Assembly: GCF_042684265.1 (NCBI RefSeq)
Contig: NZ_JBHULB010000006.1
Coordinates: forward strand, 1 to 64,000
Length of the DNA stretch: 64,000 bases
Direction of reading: 5' to 3'
Source of the DNA: Croceitalea marina
Lineage (GTDB): Bacteria > Bacteroidota > Bacteroidia > Flavobacteriales > Flavobacteriaceae
The notes beneath the pieces are model-generated. The model was not told the origin of the DNA. It made no database searches and was given only the letters and a program-made list of their open reading frames with translations. Position 1 is the stretch's first letter. Each line of letters starts with the position of its first letter. Shown here one piece after another: positions 1-8,065 of this stretch. The position numbers and the translations under genes are program-made.

Positions 1-68
1 TCCGCTAGCGCGGACTACTTGGCGAAAGATGTCATGTGAGAATAAGGAAGTCCAATTCACATGACATC
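1..68. repeat. Two hairpins at the left edge, possible mobile remnant
   Basis: Positions 1-14 form a 5-bp stem (TCCGC/GCGGA) around TAGC. Positions 28-39 and 57-68 form a perfect 12-bp inverted repeat (GATGTCATGTGA and its complement) around a 17-nt loop. No gene is visible to the left within the window. The hairpins resemble REP-type or transposon-end debris, but that identity is inferred; the stems themselves are seen directly. Confidence 0.5.
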
Positions 69-124
69 CTTAAAAGTATTTTGCTATATTTCCTTAAAAT
101 TAGCCGGACTGCACATAGCGCGGC

Positions 125-917
125 GTTGTGCTTCATTATCAGAAACCGCTAACCAATGATAAAATTCTTTAGAAAAATTAGACAAAATTTACTCTCTGAA
201 AATAAATTCAACAAGTATCTGATATATGCGATTGGAGAAATAGTACTTGTTGTTATTGGAATTTTGATTGCGCTACAGATTAATACTTGGAATGAAGAAA
301 AAAAGTCATCTAACATAGAGCTCGAACTTTTAAAGAACTTAAACAGAGATTTAGATATTGATATAGTGAATTTTGAAAGCAAAATTAGAGTTGACTCTTT
401 AATTATGGTGTCTAATAAAAATTTAATGATTGCATTTAAAAATAAGGATAAAGAAAAAATAATTAATAGCCGAAGTGCTGCGTCAAGTATTGCTACTTCT
501 TTATCATCTATTAATAGAACTGATATTTTCTATCCCCAAAAATCTGCTTATGAAAGTCTTAAATCACAAGGGATTCAATTAATAACCAATGATTCCTTAA
601 GGCAAAATATAATAAATCTATATGATTACAGATATCAAACTGTGTCTGACTTCTTGAAATTCCAATGGGAGGGAATGAATCAAACAAATCACTATTTAAT
701 TGACCATTTAGAAACTAATATCGATGACTTTAATAAAACACCAAATGATATTGATAAGTTAATTAACGACAGAAAATTTTATAATTTCTTATCACACATT
801 TATTACGAGAACATTGTTGCATTAGAATATTACAAACCTTGTTTGGAGGACTTGAAAAATACTAGTAAAGCTCTCAAAAAAGAAATTAGAAGATTAGAAA
901 AATAACGCAAGCACAAC
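125..917. repeat. 9-bp inverted repeats flanking the DUF6090 gene
   Basis: GTTGTGCTT at 125-133 and its complement AAGCACAAC at 909-917 bracket the single gene at 156-905. They begin 23 bp before its start and end 12 bp after its stop. Gene-plus-flanks is a cassette-like layout. The repeats do not fit the integron attC core consensus well, so the mechanism is open. Confidence 0.4.
156..905 (+). CDS. DUF6090 family membrane protein
   Basis: The 249-residue product opens with a short basic stretch and one membrane segment at about residues 23-43 (IYAIGEIVLVVIGILIALQI), followed by W-N-E. This N-terminus is the hallmark of the DUF6090 family, common and often multicopy in Flavobacteriia. The rest is a soluble, largely helical, Lys/Asn-rich domain. 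The function of the family is unknown; the topology suggests an inner-membrane anchor with a periplasmic or cytoplasmic helical domain. The gene stands alone, is very AT-rich, and is flanked by short inverted repeats, consistent with an accessory cassette. The start is the ATG directly before the conserved N-terminal motif. Confidence 0.85.
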   Translation: MIKFFRKIRQNLLSENKFNKYLIYAIGEIVLVVIGILIALQINTWNEEKKSSNIELELLKNLNRDLDIDIVNFESKIRVDSLIMVSNKNLMIAFKNKDKEKIINSRSAASSIATSLSSINRTDIFYPQKSAYESLKSQGIQLITNDSLRQNIINLYDYRYQTVSDFLKFQWEGMNQTNHYLIDHLETNIDDFNKTPNDIDKLINDRKFYNFLSHIYYENIVALEYYKPCLEDLKNTSKALKKEIRRLEK

Positions 918-980
918 AAAGAACTGAGTTAAAAAACAAACAAAATCGTTCTCAATCATTAATAATTTAAGTCAGGTCGA

Positions 981-1004
981 TTACTTCGACTGCGCTCGAA
1001 GTAA
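981..1004. repeat. REP-like 9-bp hairpin between convergent genes
   Basis: TTACTTCGA (981-989), loop CTGCGC, TCGAAGTAA (996-1004) is a perfect dyad between two convergent genes. No T-run follows, so it is not a classical terminator. The GC-rich loop and intergenic placement resemble repeated hairpins dispersed in flavobacterial genomes. The rest of the 167-bp gap holds nothing else I recognise. Confidence 0.5.
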
Positions 1005-1072
1005 CAGCGCCATGATGCCTGAGCATTTCACAGGTATATATGCCAAGATTTTATATTTAAGTCTCATTAAAA

Positions 1073-1879
1073 TTAGTGCTCTGCAGACTTCACCCAATAC
1101 TCCCCTACTTGAGGTTTTTCATAAAAATCAGACGATTTTGCTTCATTTGACAAGTCTACATTTTCAAAAACCACTTGATTTCTAAGTCCTTTAATTTCCC
1201 CTTCTTCAACAGTATACCAAGAAATAGAGTTGGGCAAAACCAAGTCCTTTATGTTTTGCCAATCGTTATAACGAATCCAATTGACCTTATCGGTCTTCTC
1301 TCCACTTCTATAGGTAACCGTATAGCCCAACCATTCCATCTGCTTGGTCTCAGCATTGTAATGAATATAGTAGTCATCTTTTGGGGAAGTTCCAACACCC
1401 GCATTGTAACTGATTTTAATTCCGGGGTAGCTAAGGCCTTCAAAAACCAAGTCATCGGTTTCACTATAAATAATACCCTCATCAGCTAAAACAAAAGGCA
1501 TTGCGTAAAAATAGAACATGAGATTATGATAAAATTCAGGATTTCCTTTATACGCCTTATTCGCATCGAACACCCATGCCTTACCGTCAAACCCAAGCGT
1601 ATAGCCTGGGGTTTCGATTTTTTCGTTTCTTGACCATAAATCAATAGTGTGCGTTTCTGGGCTATCAGGTTTTGGTACTACAAAAGAAAGTGAACGCTGT
1701 TTTTTCCAAGCAGCTAAGCCACCATGGGCATCAAAGACTTTTTGTAAAGCTTCGGGATATTCGTTCTGGGCGTTTTCAGCAATAGTCTCAACTTCTTCTT
1801 TAACTTCTGCAGCTTCTTTTCTTGCTTGTTTACAGGCAATAAAGGGTAATAATAGGGCAAGTAAAAACAGTTTTTTCAT
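1073..1879 (-). CDS. DUF6503 family lipoprotein
   Basis: From the ATG at 1879 this encodes 268 residues that begin with a lipoprotein signal peptide (MKKLFLLALLLPFIAC), so the mature N-terminus is a lipid-modified Cys at residue 16. A Lys/Glu-rich linker leads into a domain starting near 'VFDAHGGLAAWKKQ', which is characteristic of DUF6503, a Bacteroidota family of unknown function. Its pattern of aromatic and charged residues suggests an outer-membrane or periplasmic beta-rich protein. The frame stays open upstream to 1978, but that extension overlaps the divergent gene at 1946 and lies outside the signal peptide, so I shortened it. A second ATG at 1897 is possible. Confidence 0.75.
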   Translation of the reverse strand: MKKLFLLALLLPFIACKQARKEAAEVKEEVETIAENAQNEYPEALQKVFDAHGGLAAWKKQRSLSFVVPKPDSPETHTIDLWSRNEKIETPGYTLGFDGKAWVFDANKAYKGNPEFYHNLMFYFYAMPFVLADEGIIYSETDDLVFEGLSYPGIKISYNAGVGTSPKDDYYIHYNAETKQMEWLGYTVTYRSGEKTDKVNWIRYNDWQNIKDLVLPNSISWYTVEEGEIKGLRNQVVFENVDLSNEAKSSDFYEKPQVGEYWVKSAEH

Positions 1880-1945
1880 GGTCTTTTGTTTGTTCATCTG
1901 TCGAAAAATAAAAATTAAGTTTACAGGAATGGCTATTTTTATAAA

Positions 1946-2731
1946 GTGGATAGCCAAAAAATAATCACAAGCCTTCAAAACCCTTTGGTAAAAAAGGTTT
2001 TACAACTCAAAGAAAAATCTAGGGAACGCAAAAAAACCGGACTTTTTATAATTGAAGGGCTAAGGGAAATTGAATTGGCCCAAAAAGGAGGCTATGTTAT
2101 TGAAACGGTTTTATACTGTGATGCTATCAATTCCAATTTACAAATTCAAGCTCCTGAAGAAATAGCCATTTCACGACCCGTTTATGAAAAATTGGCCTAT
2201 CGCCAAACAACGGAGGGGGTTTTAGCCATAGCCAAGTCTAAACATCATACTCTGGATACGCTAAAATTCAAAACAAAAAATCCACTTATCCTTGTAGCGG
2301 AAGCCCCAGAAAAGCCCGGAAATATTGGAGCACTACTACGTACCGCTGATGCTGCAAATTTAGATGCCGTACTCATCGCCAATCCGAAATCAGATTTATA
2401 CAATCCCAATATCATTCGTTCAAGCGTAGGTTGCCTTTTTACCACCCAGATAGCCACGGGAACTACCGAAGAAATCATTTCGGTCTTGCAAAAAGAAAAA
2501 ATTACAATAAACTGTGCCGCGCTGACGGCTTCACAAAATTATATAGAGGCCGATTTTACCAAACCAACGGCTATTGTGGTCGGTACAGAGGCCACGGGTC
2601 TATCAGATACTTGGCTGACCAGTTCTGACCAGAATATTATAATACCCATGCAAGGTGAGATAGATTCTATGAATGTTTCCGTCTCTGCCGCAATACTTAT
2701 CTTTGAAGCCAAACGCCAACGTGGATTTTAA
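1946..2731 (+). CDS. TrmH/SpoU-family RNA 2'-O-methyltransferase
   Basis: The 261-residue protein has an N-terminal substrate-binding domain and the C-terminal SpoU fold. Seen motifs are 'EAPEKPGNIGALLRTADAA' (motif 1), 'VVGTEATGLS' (motif 2) and 'IPMQGEIDSMNVSVSAAI' (motif 3). The last forms the knotted S-adenosylmethionine pocket. The family 2'-O-methylates ribose in rRNA or tRNA; this one is closest in layout to the RlmB/TsnR-like 23S rRNA enzymes, but the target nucleotide cannot be read from sequence. The start codon is GTG at 1946; no ATG precedes the conserved N-terminus in this frame. It is divergent from the DUF6503 lipoprotein, and the M48 protease start follows its stop by 6 bp. 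Confidence 0.88.
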   Translation: MDSQKIITSLQNPLVKKVLQLKEKSRERKKTGLFIIEGLREIELAQKGGYVIETVLYCDAINSNLQIQAPEEIAISRPVYEKLAYRQTTEGVLAIAKSKHHTLDTLKFKTKNPLILVAEAPEKPGNIGALLRTADAANLDAVLIANPKSDLYNPNIIRSSVGCLFTTQIATGTTEEIISVLQKEKITINCAALTASQNYIEADFTKPTAIVVGTEATGLSDTWLTSSDQNIIIPMQGEIDSMNVSVSAAILIFEAKRQRGF

Positions 2732-2737
2732 TTGCCT

Positions 2738-3970
2738 ATGGATAGTAAATTACTCTTTTCCCTCATTATTGGAATTTTAATTGCACAGTATCTTATCGAT
2801 ACTTTTTTAGATTATTTAAATTCAAAAAAATACCGAGAAGCTATTCCCGAAGAATTAAATGATGTTTTCGACGAGGCCGAATATCAAAAATCCCAGGCTT
2901 ACAAAAAGACCAACTATCGATTTGGAATAGCCAACGATGCTTTTTCCCTTCTGTTGACCATATCATTTTTACTATTTGGAGGTTTTGAGTGGGTTGACGA
3001 AATAGTCAGAAGTTTTACGACAAACCCAATTCTAATGGCTTTGGCGTTTTTTGGAATCATCGTTATTGGAAGCAATATTATTTCTATTCCATTTTCGTAC
3101 TACCAAACCTTTGTCATAGAAGAAAAATTTGGATTCAATAAAACAACCAAAAAACTATTCTTTATCGACTTATTAAAAGGACTGGTAATGACAACTGTTT
3201 TAGGCGGAGGGCTTCTTGCCTTGGTGATTCTTTTCTTGCAATGGACAGGTGATAGCTTCTGGTTGTATGCCTGGGGGCTTTTTGCAATTCTAATGCTGTT
3301 TATCAACCTATTTTACAGTAAACTCATTGTTCCGCTTTTTAACAAACAAACCCCATTAGAAGCTGGCAGCTTAAAGAGCTCCATTGAATCATATGCACAA
3401 AAAGTGGGGTTCGAACTTGACAATATTTTTGTGATAGACGGTTCAAAGCGTTCCACCAAGGCAAATGCCTATTTTTCTGGTTTTGGTAAGCAAAAACGCG
3501 TAACCTTGTTCGATACCTTGATTAATGATTTAAACGAAGAAGAAATTGTTGCCGTGCTAGCGCACGAGGTCGGCCATTATAAACGTAAGCATATTATTTT
3601 CAATCTTTTTGCGACTATCAGCCTTACTGGACTTACGCTATTTATACTATCGCTCTTTATCAATAATCCAGAACTTTCATTGGCCATTGGGGTATCAAAC
3701 CCTAGTTTTCATGCAGTCTTGGTAGGTTTTGTGCTGTTATACAGTCCGATTTCGACCATAACTGGTTTAGCAATGAACTTTTTATCCAGAAAGTTTGAAT
3801 TTCAAGCCGATGACTACGCGAAAGAAACCTTTGCGGCTTCGCCACTAATAACATCTTTAAAGAAACTGTCAAAAAATAGCTTAAGCAATTTAACACCGCA
3901 CCCTGCTTATGTTTTTATGCACTACTCACATCCGCCCTTAATTCAGCGTATTCGTAATCTAAAGGCATAA
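2738..3970 (+). CDS. M48 family zinc metalloprotease (Ste24/CAAX-protease-like)
   Basis: This 410-residue integral membrane protein has several transmembrane segments on both sides of an H-E-x-x-H zinc site (H276, E277, H280, in 'LAHEVGHYKRKH'). A later 'EFQADDYA' supplies the third zinc ligand. This architecture is that of the Ste24/CAAX-type M48 proteases, which cleave within or near the membrane and probably act in membrane protein quality control in bacteria. I use the ATG at 2738 rather than the in-frame TTG two codons upstream. It follows the methyltransferase by 6 bp, probably in one transcript, and is 44 bp before the (p)ppGpp gene. Confidence 0.9.
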   Translation: MDSKLLFSLIIGILIAQYLIDTFLDYLNSKKYREAIPEELNDVFDEAEYQKSQAYKKTNYRFGIANDAFSLLLTISFLLFGGFEWVDEIVRSFTTNPILMALAFFGIIVIGSNIISIPFSYYQTFVIEEKFGFNKTTKKLFFIDLLKGLVMTTVLGGGLLALVILFLQWTGDSFWLYAWGLFAILMLFINLFYSKLIVPLFNKQTPLEAGSLKSSIESYAQKVGFELDNIFVIDGSKRSTKANAYFSGFGKQKRVTLFDTLINDLNEEEIVAVLAHEVGHYKRKHIIFNLFATISLTGLTLFILSLFINNPELSLAIGVSNPSFHAVLVGFVLLYSPISTITGLAMNFLSRKFEFQADDYAKETFAASPLITSLKKLSKNSLSNLTPHPAYVFMHYSHPPLIQRIRNLKA

Positions 3971-4014
3971 TTTTTGTTGCTCACCTATAAAGATTATGGT
4001 AATTTTAATTAACA

Positions 4015-6219
4015 ATGACGGTTGAAGCAATAGAAAAAGAAAACAAGCAAATTGCCAAGCAATATAAAGAACTGCTTCGCATAAGTTATCAGACACTTTC
4101 CGCTGAGGATAAAAAACTGATACGCTCTGCTTTTGATGTTGCTGTTGATGCACACAAAGACCAACGCCGTAAATCTGGAGAAGCCTACATTTTCCACCCT
4201 ATAGCGGTTGCTAAAATCGTAGCATCAGAGATTGGGTTAGATGCAGTATCCATAGCCTCTGCCCTGCTTCATGATGTTGTGGAAGACACCCCATACACAT
4301 TAGATGACATAGAGCGCATGTTCGGTGAAACCGTTGCACGAATTGTAGACGGACTTACCAAAATTGCGCATTTAAAAAAAGATAAAAATATTAGTCAACA
4401 AGCAGAGAATTTCCGTAAAATGCTGTTGACCTTGCATGATGATGTTCGTGTTATCATTATCAAAATTGCCGATAGATACCATAACATGCTCACCATGGAT
4501 GCCATGCCAGAGCATAAACAGGTAAAAATAGCATCAGAGACCTTATACATCTACGCGCCATTAGCGCATAGAATAGGGCTTTACAATATTAAGACACGAC
4601 TTGAAGATTTAAGTTTAAAATATACGGAACCCGAGGTCTACAATGATATCCATGATAAAATTGAAGATACTGAAGACGAACAGAAAGAATATATCGATGC
4701 GTTCACTAAGGTTATTCGTGATTCTTTAGACACTGAAGGACTTAGCTACACGGTCAAAGGCCGAATGAAATCCATTTTTTCGATTAGACGAAAAATGATG
4801 GCTCAAAACGTGGCTTTTGATGAGATTTACGACAAGTTCGCCATTCGTATTATTTACAAATCTGACCGTAAGAATGAAAAGTTTTTGGCATGGAAAATTT
4901 ATTCCATAGTTACCGATCACTTTACGCCCAATCCTGTAAGACTGCGTGATTGGATTACGTCACCTAAATCTACTGGGTATGAAGCCTTGCACATCACCGT
5001 CATGGGCCCTGAAGGAAGATGGGTTGAAGTCCAGATTCGAAGTGAGCGCATGCATGAAATTGCCGAAAAGGGGTATGCAGCGCACTTTAAATACAAACAC
5101 GGCGACCAAAAAGAGCAAGGTATCGAAGTTTGGCTCAACCGCTTACAAGAAGCCCTGGAAAGTGCCAATGTCAGCGCTGTTGATTTTGTTGAAGAGTTTA
5201 AACTGAACTTATACTCCAAAGAAATCTTTGTTTTTACGCCTAAAGGCGAGTTGAAATCACTACCAAAAGGTGCTTCTCCCTTAGATTTCGCATTCCATAT
5301 TCACACCGAAATCGGCATGAAAACCCGTGGTGCCAAAGTAAACGGAAAATTAGTTCCGTTGAATACGGTGCTTCATAGCGGAGATCAAGTAGAAATCATT
5401 ACCTCTGAAATTGCAAAACCCAACCAAAACTGGCTAGATTATGCCCATACGGCTCGAGCCAGGGCCAAGATAAAATCTTCTCTGCGTGAAGAAAAGAAAG
5501 AAGTTGCCGACGAAGGAAAAGAAATTCTAAGAAGAAAACTCAAGTCTCAGAAAATTACGCTCAACGAAGATGTAGTTAACAAAATGGTCATCTATTTTAA
5601 GCTAAAGACCAGTTTAGATTTATTCTTCAGGGTGGGTAATGGTGCAATTGACAATCAAAAAATCAAAGATTTTGTTGCCAACTATAATAATGCTTTCATC
5701 AACTTCTTTAAAAACAAGATTCGACGTGCTCCGGTACCCGAAGATATCAACAAAGAAGAGATTACCTCTAAATACGACATGCTCGTTTTTGGAAGTGAAG
5801 AAGAAAAATTAGAATACAAATTGTCACAGTGCTGCAACCCTATCCCAGGTGATGAAGTTTTTGGATTTGTTAGTGTAACCGATGGTATAAAAGTACATAC
5901 CAAAAACTGCCCTAACGCAATTTCACTGCAGTCCAATTATGCTTACCGTATTATCTCAGCGAAATGGATAGATTCATCACAAGAAGATTTTTCTGCTGAT
6001 ATTTCACTCACTGGCATCGATAACCTTGGTCTGGTGAACGAAATCACAAATATCATTTCAGATAACATGCATGTAAACATGCGTAACCTTAATTTTAGTA
6101 CCGATGGAGGTACTTTTTCCGGTAAGATTACGGTGGTCGTTAAAAACAAAAATATTCTTAAAAAATTGGTTGATAATTTGAAGCGAATTGAAGGTATTGA
6201 CAAAGTAAGTAGGATTTAA
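4015..6219 (+). CDS. spoT: Bifunctional (p)ppGpp synthetase/hydrolase (RSH family)
   Basis: The 734-residue product has the complete long-RSH layout: HD hydrolase domain with H61 and the H86-D87 pair ('LLHDVVEDT'), synthetase domain with the G-Y-E-A-L-H motif (Y322 to H326) and 'EVQIRSERMHEIAEKG', TGS domain (about 400-462), and a C-terminal ACT domain (about 655-734). Both catalytic sites look intact, so the enzyme should make and degrade (p)ppGpp; the synthetase motif has substitutions relative to proteobacterial RelA but keeps the key residues. A Cys pair ('QCCNPIPGDEV') before the ACT domain is typical. It is followed by the Fur-type regulator and purA, linking stringent control, metal regulation and purine synthesis by position. 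Confidence 0.95.
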   Translation: MTVEAIEKENKQIAKQYKELLRISYQTLSAEDKKLIRSAFDVAVDAHKDQRRKSGEAYIFHPIAVAKIVASEIGLDAVSIASALLHDVVEDTPYTLDDIERMFGETVARIVDGLTKIAHLKKDKNISQQAENFRKMLLTLHDDVRVIIIKIADRYHNMLTMDAMPEHKQVKIASETLYIYAPLAHRIGLYNIKTRLEDLSLKYTEPEVYNDIHDKIEDTEDEQKEYIDAFTKVIRDSLDTEGLSYTVKGRMKSIFSIRRKMMAQNVAFDEIYDKFAIRIIYKSDRKNEKFLAWKIYSIVTDHFTPNPVRLRDWITSPKSTGYEALHITVMGPEGRWVEVQIRSERMHEIAEKGYAAHFKYKHGDQKEQGIEVWLNRLQEALESANVSAVDFVEEFKLNLYSKEIFVFTPKGELKSLPKGASPLDFAFHIHTEIGMKTRGAKVNGKLVPLNTVLHSGDQVEIITSEIAKPNQNWLDYAHTARARAKIKSSLREEKKEVADEGKEILRRKLKSQKITLNEDVVNKMVIYFKLKTSLDLFFRVGNGAIDNQKIKDFVANYNNAFINFFKNKIRRAPVPEDINKEEITSKYDMLVFGSEEEKLEYKLSQCCNPIPGDEVFGFVSVTDGIKVHTKNCPNAISLQSNYAYRIISAKWIDSSQEDFSADISLTGIDNLGLVNEITNIISDNMHVNMRNLNFSTDGGTFSGKITVVVKNKNILKKLVDNLKRIEGIDKVSRI

Positions 6220-6229
6220 TTTTTAACTG

Positions 6230-6237
6230 TACATTTG
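6230..6237 (+). promoter_or_regulatory. Candidate -7 element upstream of the Fur-type gene
   Basis: TACATTTG matches the Bacteroidota -7 consensus TAnnTTTG and lies 23 bp before the ATG at 6261. No TTG occurs at the expected -33 distance, so the call rests on the -7 box alone. Confidence 0.4.
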
Positions 6238-6260
6238 CAAGATAGCACAGGAATATCGCC

Positions 6261-6716
6261 ATGGACAATACTAAAAATCAGGAAATCGTAAAAAACGTGT
6301 TTACTACGTTTCTAGAAGAAAACGGGCATAGAAAAACACCTGAACGCTATGCAATTTTGCAAGAGATTTATGAAAGTGAAGATCATTTTGATGTAGAATC
6401 GTTATACATCAAAATGAAAACTAAAAATTATCGTGTTAGTAGGGCTACGCTTTACAATACTATTGAGCTTCTTTTAGACTGTAAACTGGTGAGAAAACAC
6501 CAGTTTGGAAAAAATCAGGCGCAATACGAGAAATCTTATTTTGACAGACAACACGATCATGTTATTTTGACCGATACCGGTGAGGTTGTAGAATTCTGTG
6601 ACCCTCGAATTCAGTCAATTAAAAAAACAATAGAAGAGGTTTTTGATATTAAGATCAATACCCATTCTCTATATTTCTACGGAACCAGAAACAAAGAAGA
6701 AAACCTAACCGATTAA
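6261..6716 (+). CDS. Fur-family metal-responsive transcriptional regulator
   Basis: The 151-residue protein has an N-terminal winged helix ('RKTPERYAILQEIYES', 'RVSRATLYNTIELLLDCKLV') and a C-terminal metal-sensing domain with 'DRQHDHVILTDTGEVVEFCD'. This is the Fur/PerR/Zur fold that represses metal or peroxide genes. The only cysteines are in 'LDCK' and 'EFCD'; the paired CxxC structural zinc sites of many Fur and PerR proteins are absent. It is therefore a Cys-poor subclass, and its metal and regulon cannot be assigned. It sits between the (p)ppGpp gene and purA, only 12 bp before the latter. Confidence 0.9.
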   Translation: MDNTKNQEIVKNVFTTFLEENGHRKTPERYAILQEIYESEDHFDVESLYIKMKTKNYRVSRATLYNTIELLLDCKLVRKHQFGKNQAQYEKSYFDRQHDHVILTDTGEVVEFCDPRIQSIKKTIEEVFDIKINTHSLYFYGTRNKEENLTD

Positions 6717-6728
6717 CCAAAAAACTTC

Positions 6729-7997
6729 ATGGTAGATTTATTGCTTGGACTCCAATGGGGAGACGAAGGAAAAGGAAAAATTGTTGATGTACTTACAAAG
6801 AATTATAACATCATTGCCCGTTTTCAAGGAGGCCCAAACGCAGGTCACACCTTAGAATTCGATGGTATAAAACATGTTTTAAGAACTATTCCCTCAGGAA
6901 TTTTTCATGAAGATTCTACAAACGTAATTGGTAATGGGGTTGTTATAGACCCAGTGGTTTTTGTTCAAGAATTAGATGGTTTAGACCAGTTTAATCTTGA
7001 TTATAAATCAAAGTTGATTATCTCGAGAAAAGCGCACGTAATACTGCCAACACATCGTTTGTTGGATGCAGCCTCTGAAACCTCTAAAGGAAAAGCCAAG
7101 ATTGGTTCTACTTTAAAAGGTATTGGACCAACTTACATGGATAAAACCGGACGAAACGGTATTCGAATTGGCGATTTGGAATTACCCAATTGGAAAGAGA
7201 AGTATAGAACTTTAGCTAACAAGCATGAAGCAATGATCGGATTCTACAATGTAGATATTCAATACAACCTAAATGAAATGGAAGACGAATTCTTTGCGGC
7301 AGTTGAGCGCTTAAAAGAATTACAGTTTATAGATAGTGAAGAGTATTTAAACCAGGCACTGACAAGTAAGAAAACCATTTTAGCTGAAGGGGCACAAGGT
7401 TCTTTATTGGATATAGATTTCGGAACATACCCCTACGTAACCTCATCTAACACTACCGCTTCGGGAGCTTGCACCGGCTTAGGCATAGCACCAAATAAAA
7501 TTGGTGAGGTATTCGGAATATTCAAAGCTTACACCACTAGGGTAGGTTCGGGACCCTTTCCTACGGAGTTGTTTGATGAGACCGGTGCCGAAATGGCACG
7601 TATAGGGCATGAATTTGGCGCGGTTACAGGTCGGCCAAGACGCTGTGGATGGCTAGATTTAGTGGCGCTCAAATACGCTTGCCAGGTCAACGGTGTAACC
7701 CAGTTGAGCATGATGAAAGGCGATGTGCTTTCAGGGTTCAAAACTTTAAAAGTTTGTACCGCATATAAGTATAAAGGAGAAACGATCACGCATTTACCAT
7801 TTAATATAGAAGAGGAAAACGTGACGCCTATATATACTGAATTTAAAGGTTGGAAAGAAGATTTGACCAAAATGAGAAATGCGTCCGAATTTCCAAAAGA
7901 ATTAAACCAGTATATTGAATTTTTAGAGAAGGAGCTTGATATTCCTATTAAAATAGTTTCTGTAGGGCCGGATAGAACACAGACGATTCACAGGTAG
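6729..7997 (+). CDS. purA: Adenylosuccinate synthetase
   Basis: PurA makes adenylosuccinate from IMP, aspartate and GTP, the first committed step to AMP. The 422-residue length is normal. Near the N-terminus 'WGDEGKGK' carries the catalytic Asp (D12) and the GTP loop, and 'GGPNAGHT' supplies the catalytic His (H40). Further family blocks 'GIGPTYMDKTGRNGIR', 'EGAQGSLLDIDFGTYPYVTSS' and 'TGRPRRCGWLDL' are intact. It starts 12 bp after the Fur-type gene and probably shares its transcript. A weak hairpin lies at its end. Confidence 0.97.
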   Translation: MVDLLLGLQWGDEGKGKIVDVLTKNYNIIARFQGGPNAGHTLEFDGIKHVLRTIPSGIFHEDSTNVIGNGVVIDPVVFVQELDGLDQFNLDYKSKLIISRKAHVILPTHRLLDAASETSKGKAKIGSTLKGIGPTYMDKTGRNGIRIGDLELPNWKEKYRTLANKHEAMIGFYNVDIQYNLNEMEDEFFAAVERLKELQFIDSEEYLNQALTSKKTILAEGAQGSLLDIDFGTYPYVTSSNTTASGACTGLGIAPNKIGEVFGIFKAYTTRVGSGPFPTELFDETGAEMARIGHEFGAVTGRPRRCGWLDLVALKYACQVNGVTQLSMMKGDVLSGFKTLKVCTAYKYKGETITHLPFNIEEENVTPIYTEFKGWKEDLTKMRNASEFPKELNQYIEFLEKELDIPIKIVSVGPDRTQTIHR

Positions 7998-8013
7998 GTT
8001 TTCCTAAACCTTT
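7996..8013 (+). terminator. Weak hairpin at the purA stop
   Basis: AGGTTT, loop TCCT, AAACCT (7996-8011) followed by TT. It is a short A/T-rich stem without a proper T-run, so at best an attenuating terminator before the next promoter. Confidence 0.25.
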
Positions 8014-8046
8014 CTAAATCTGCATACATACATTGCCCAAAAATCC

Positions 8047-8054
8047 TACTTTTG
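8047..8054 (+). promoter_or_regulatory. Candidate -7 element upstream of the OstA-like gene
   Basis: TACTTTTG fits TAnnTTTG and ends 11 bp before the ATG at 8066, predicting a very short leader. No TTG is found at the -33 distance. Confidence 0.4.
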
Positions 8055-8065
8055 GCTAAATTCTT

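Noticed and set aside
125..917. Integron attC sites around the DUF6090 gene
   Set aside because: The 9-bp repeats do not match the attC core pattern (GTTRRRY), no array of cassettes and no integrase are visible.
1880..1978. N-terminal extension of the DUF6503 frame to 1978
   Set aside because: It overlaps the divergent methyltransferase gene and precedes a clear lipoprotein signal peptide beginning at 1879.
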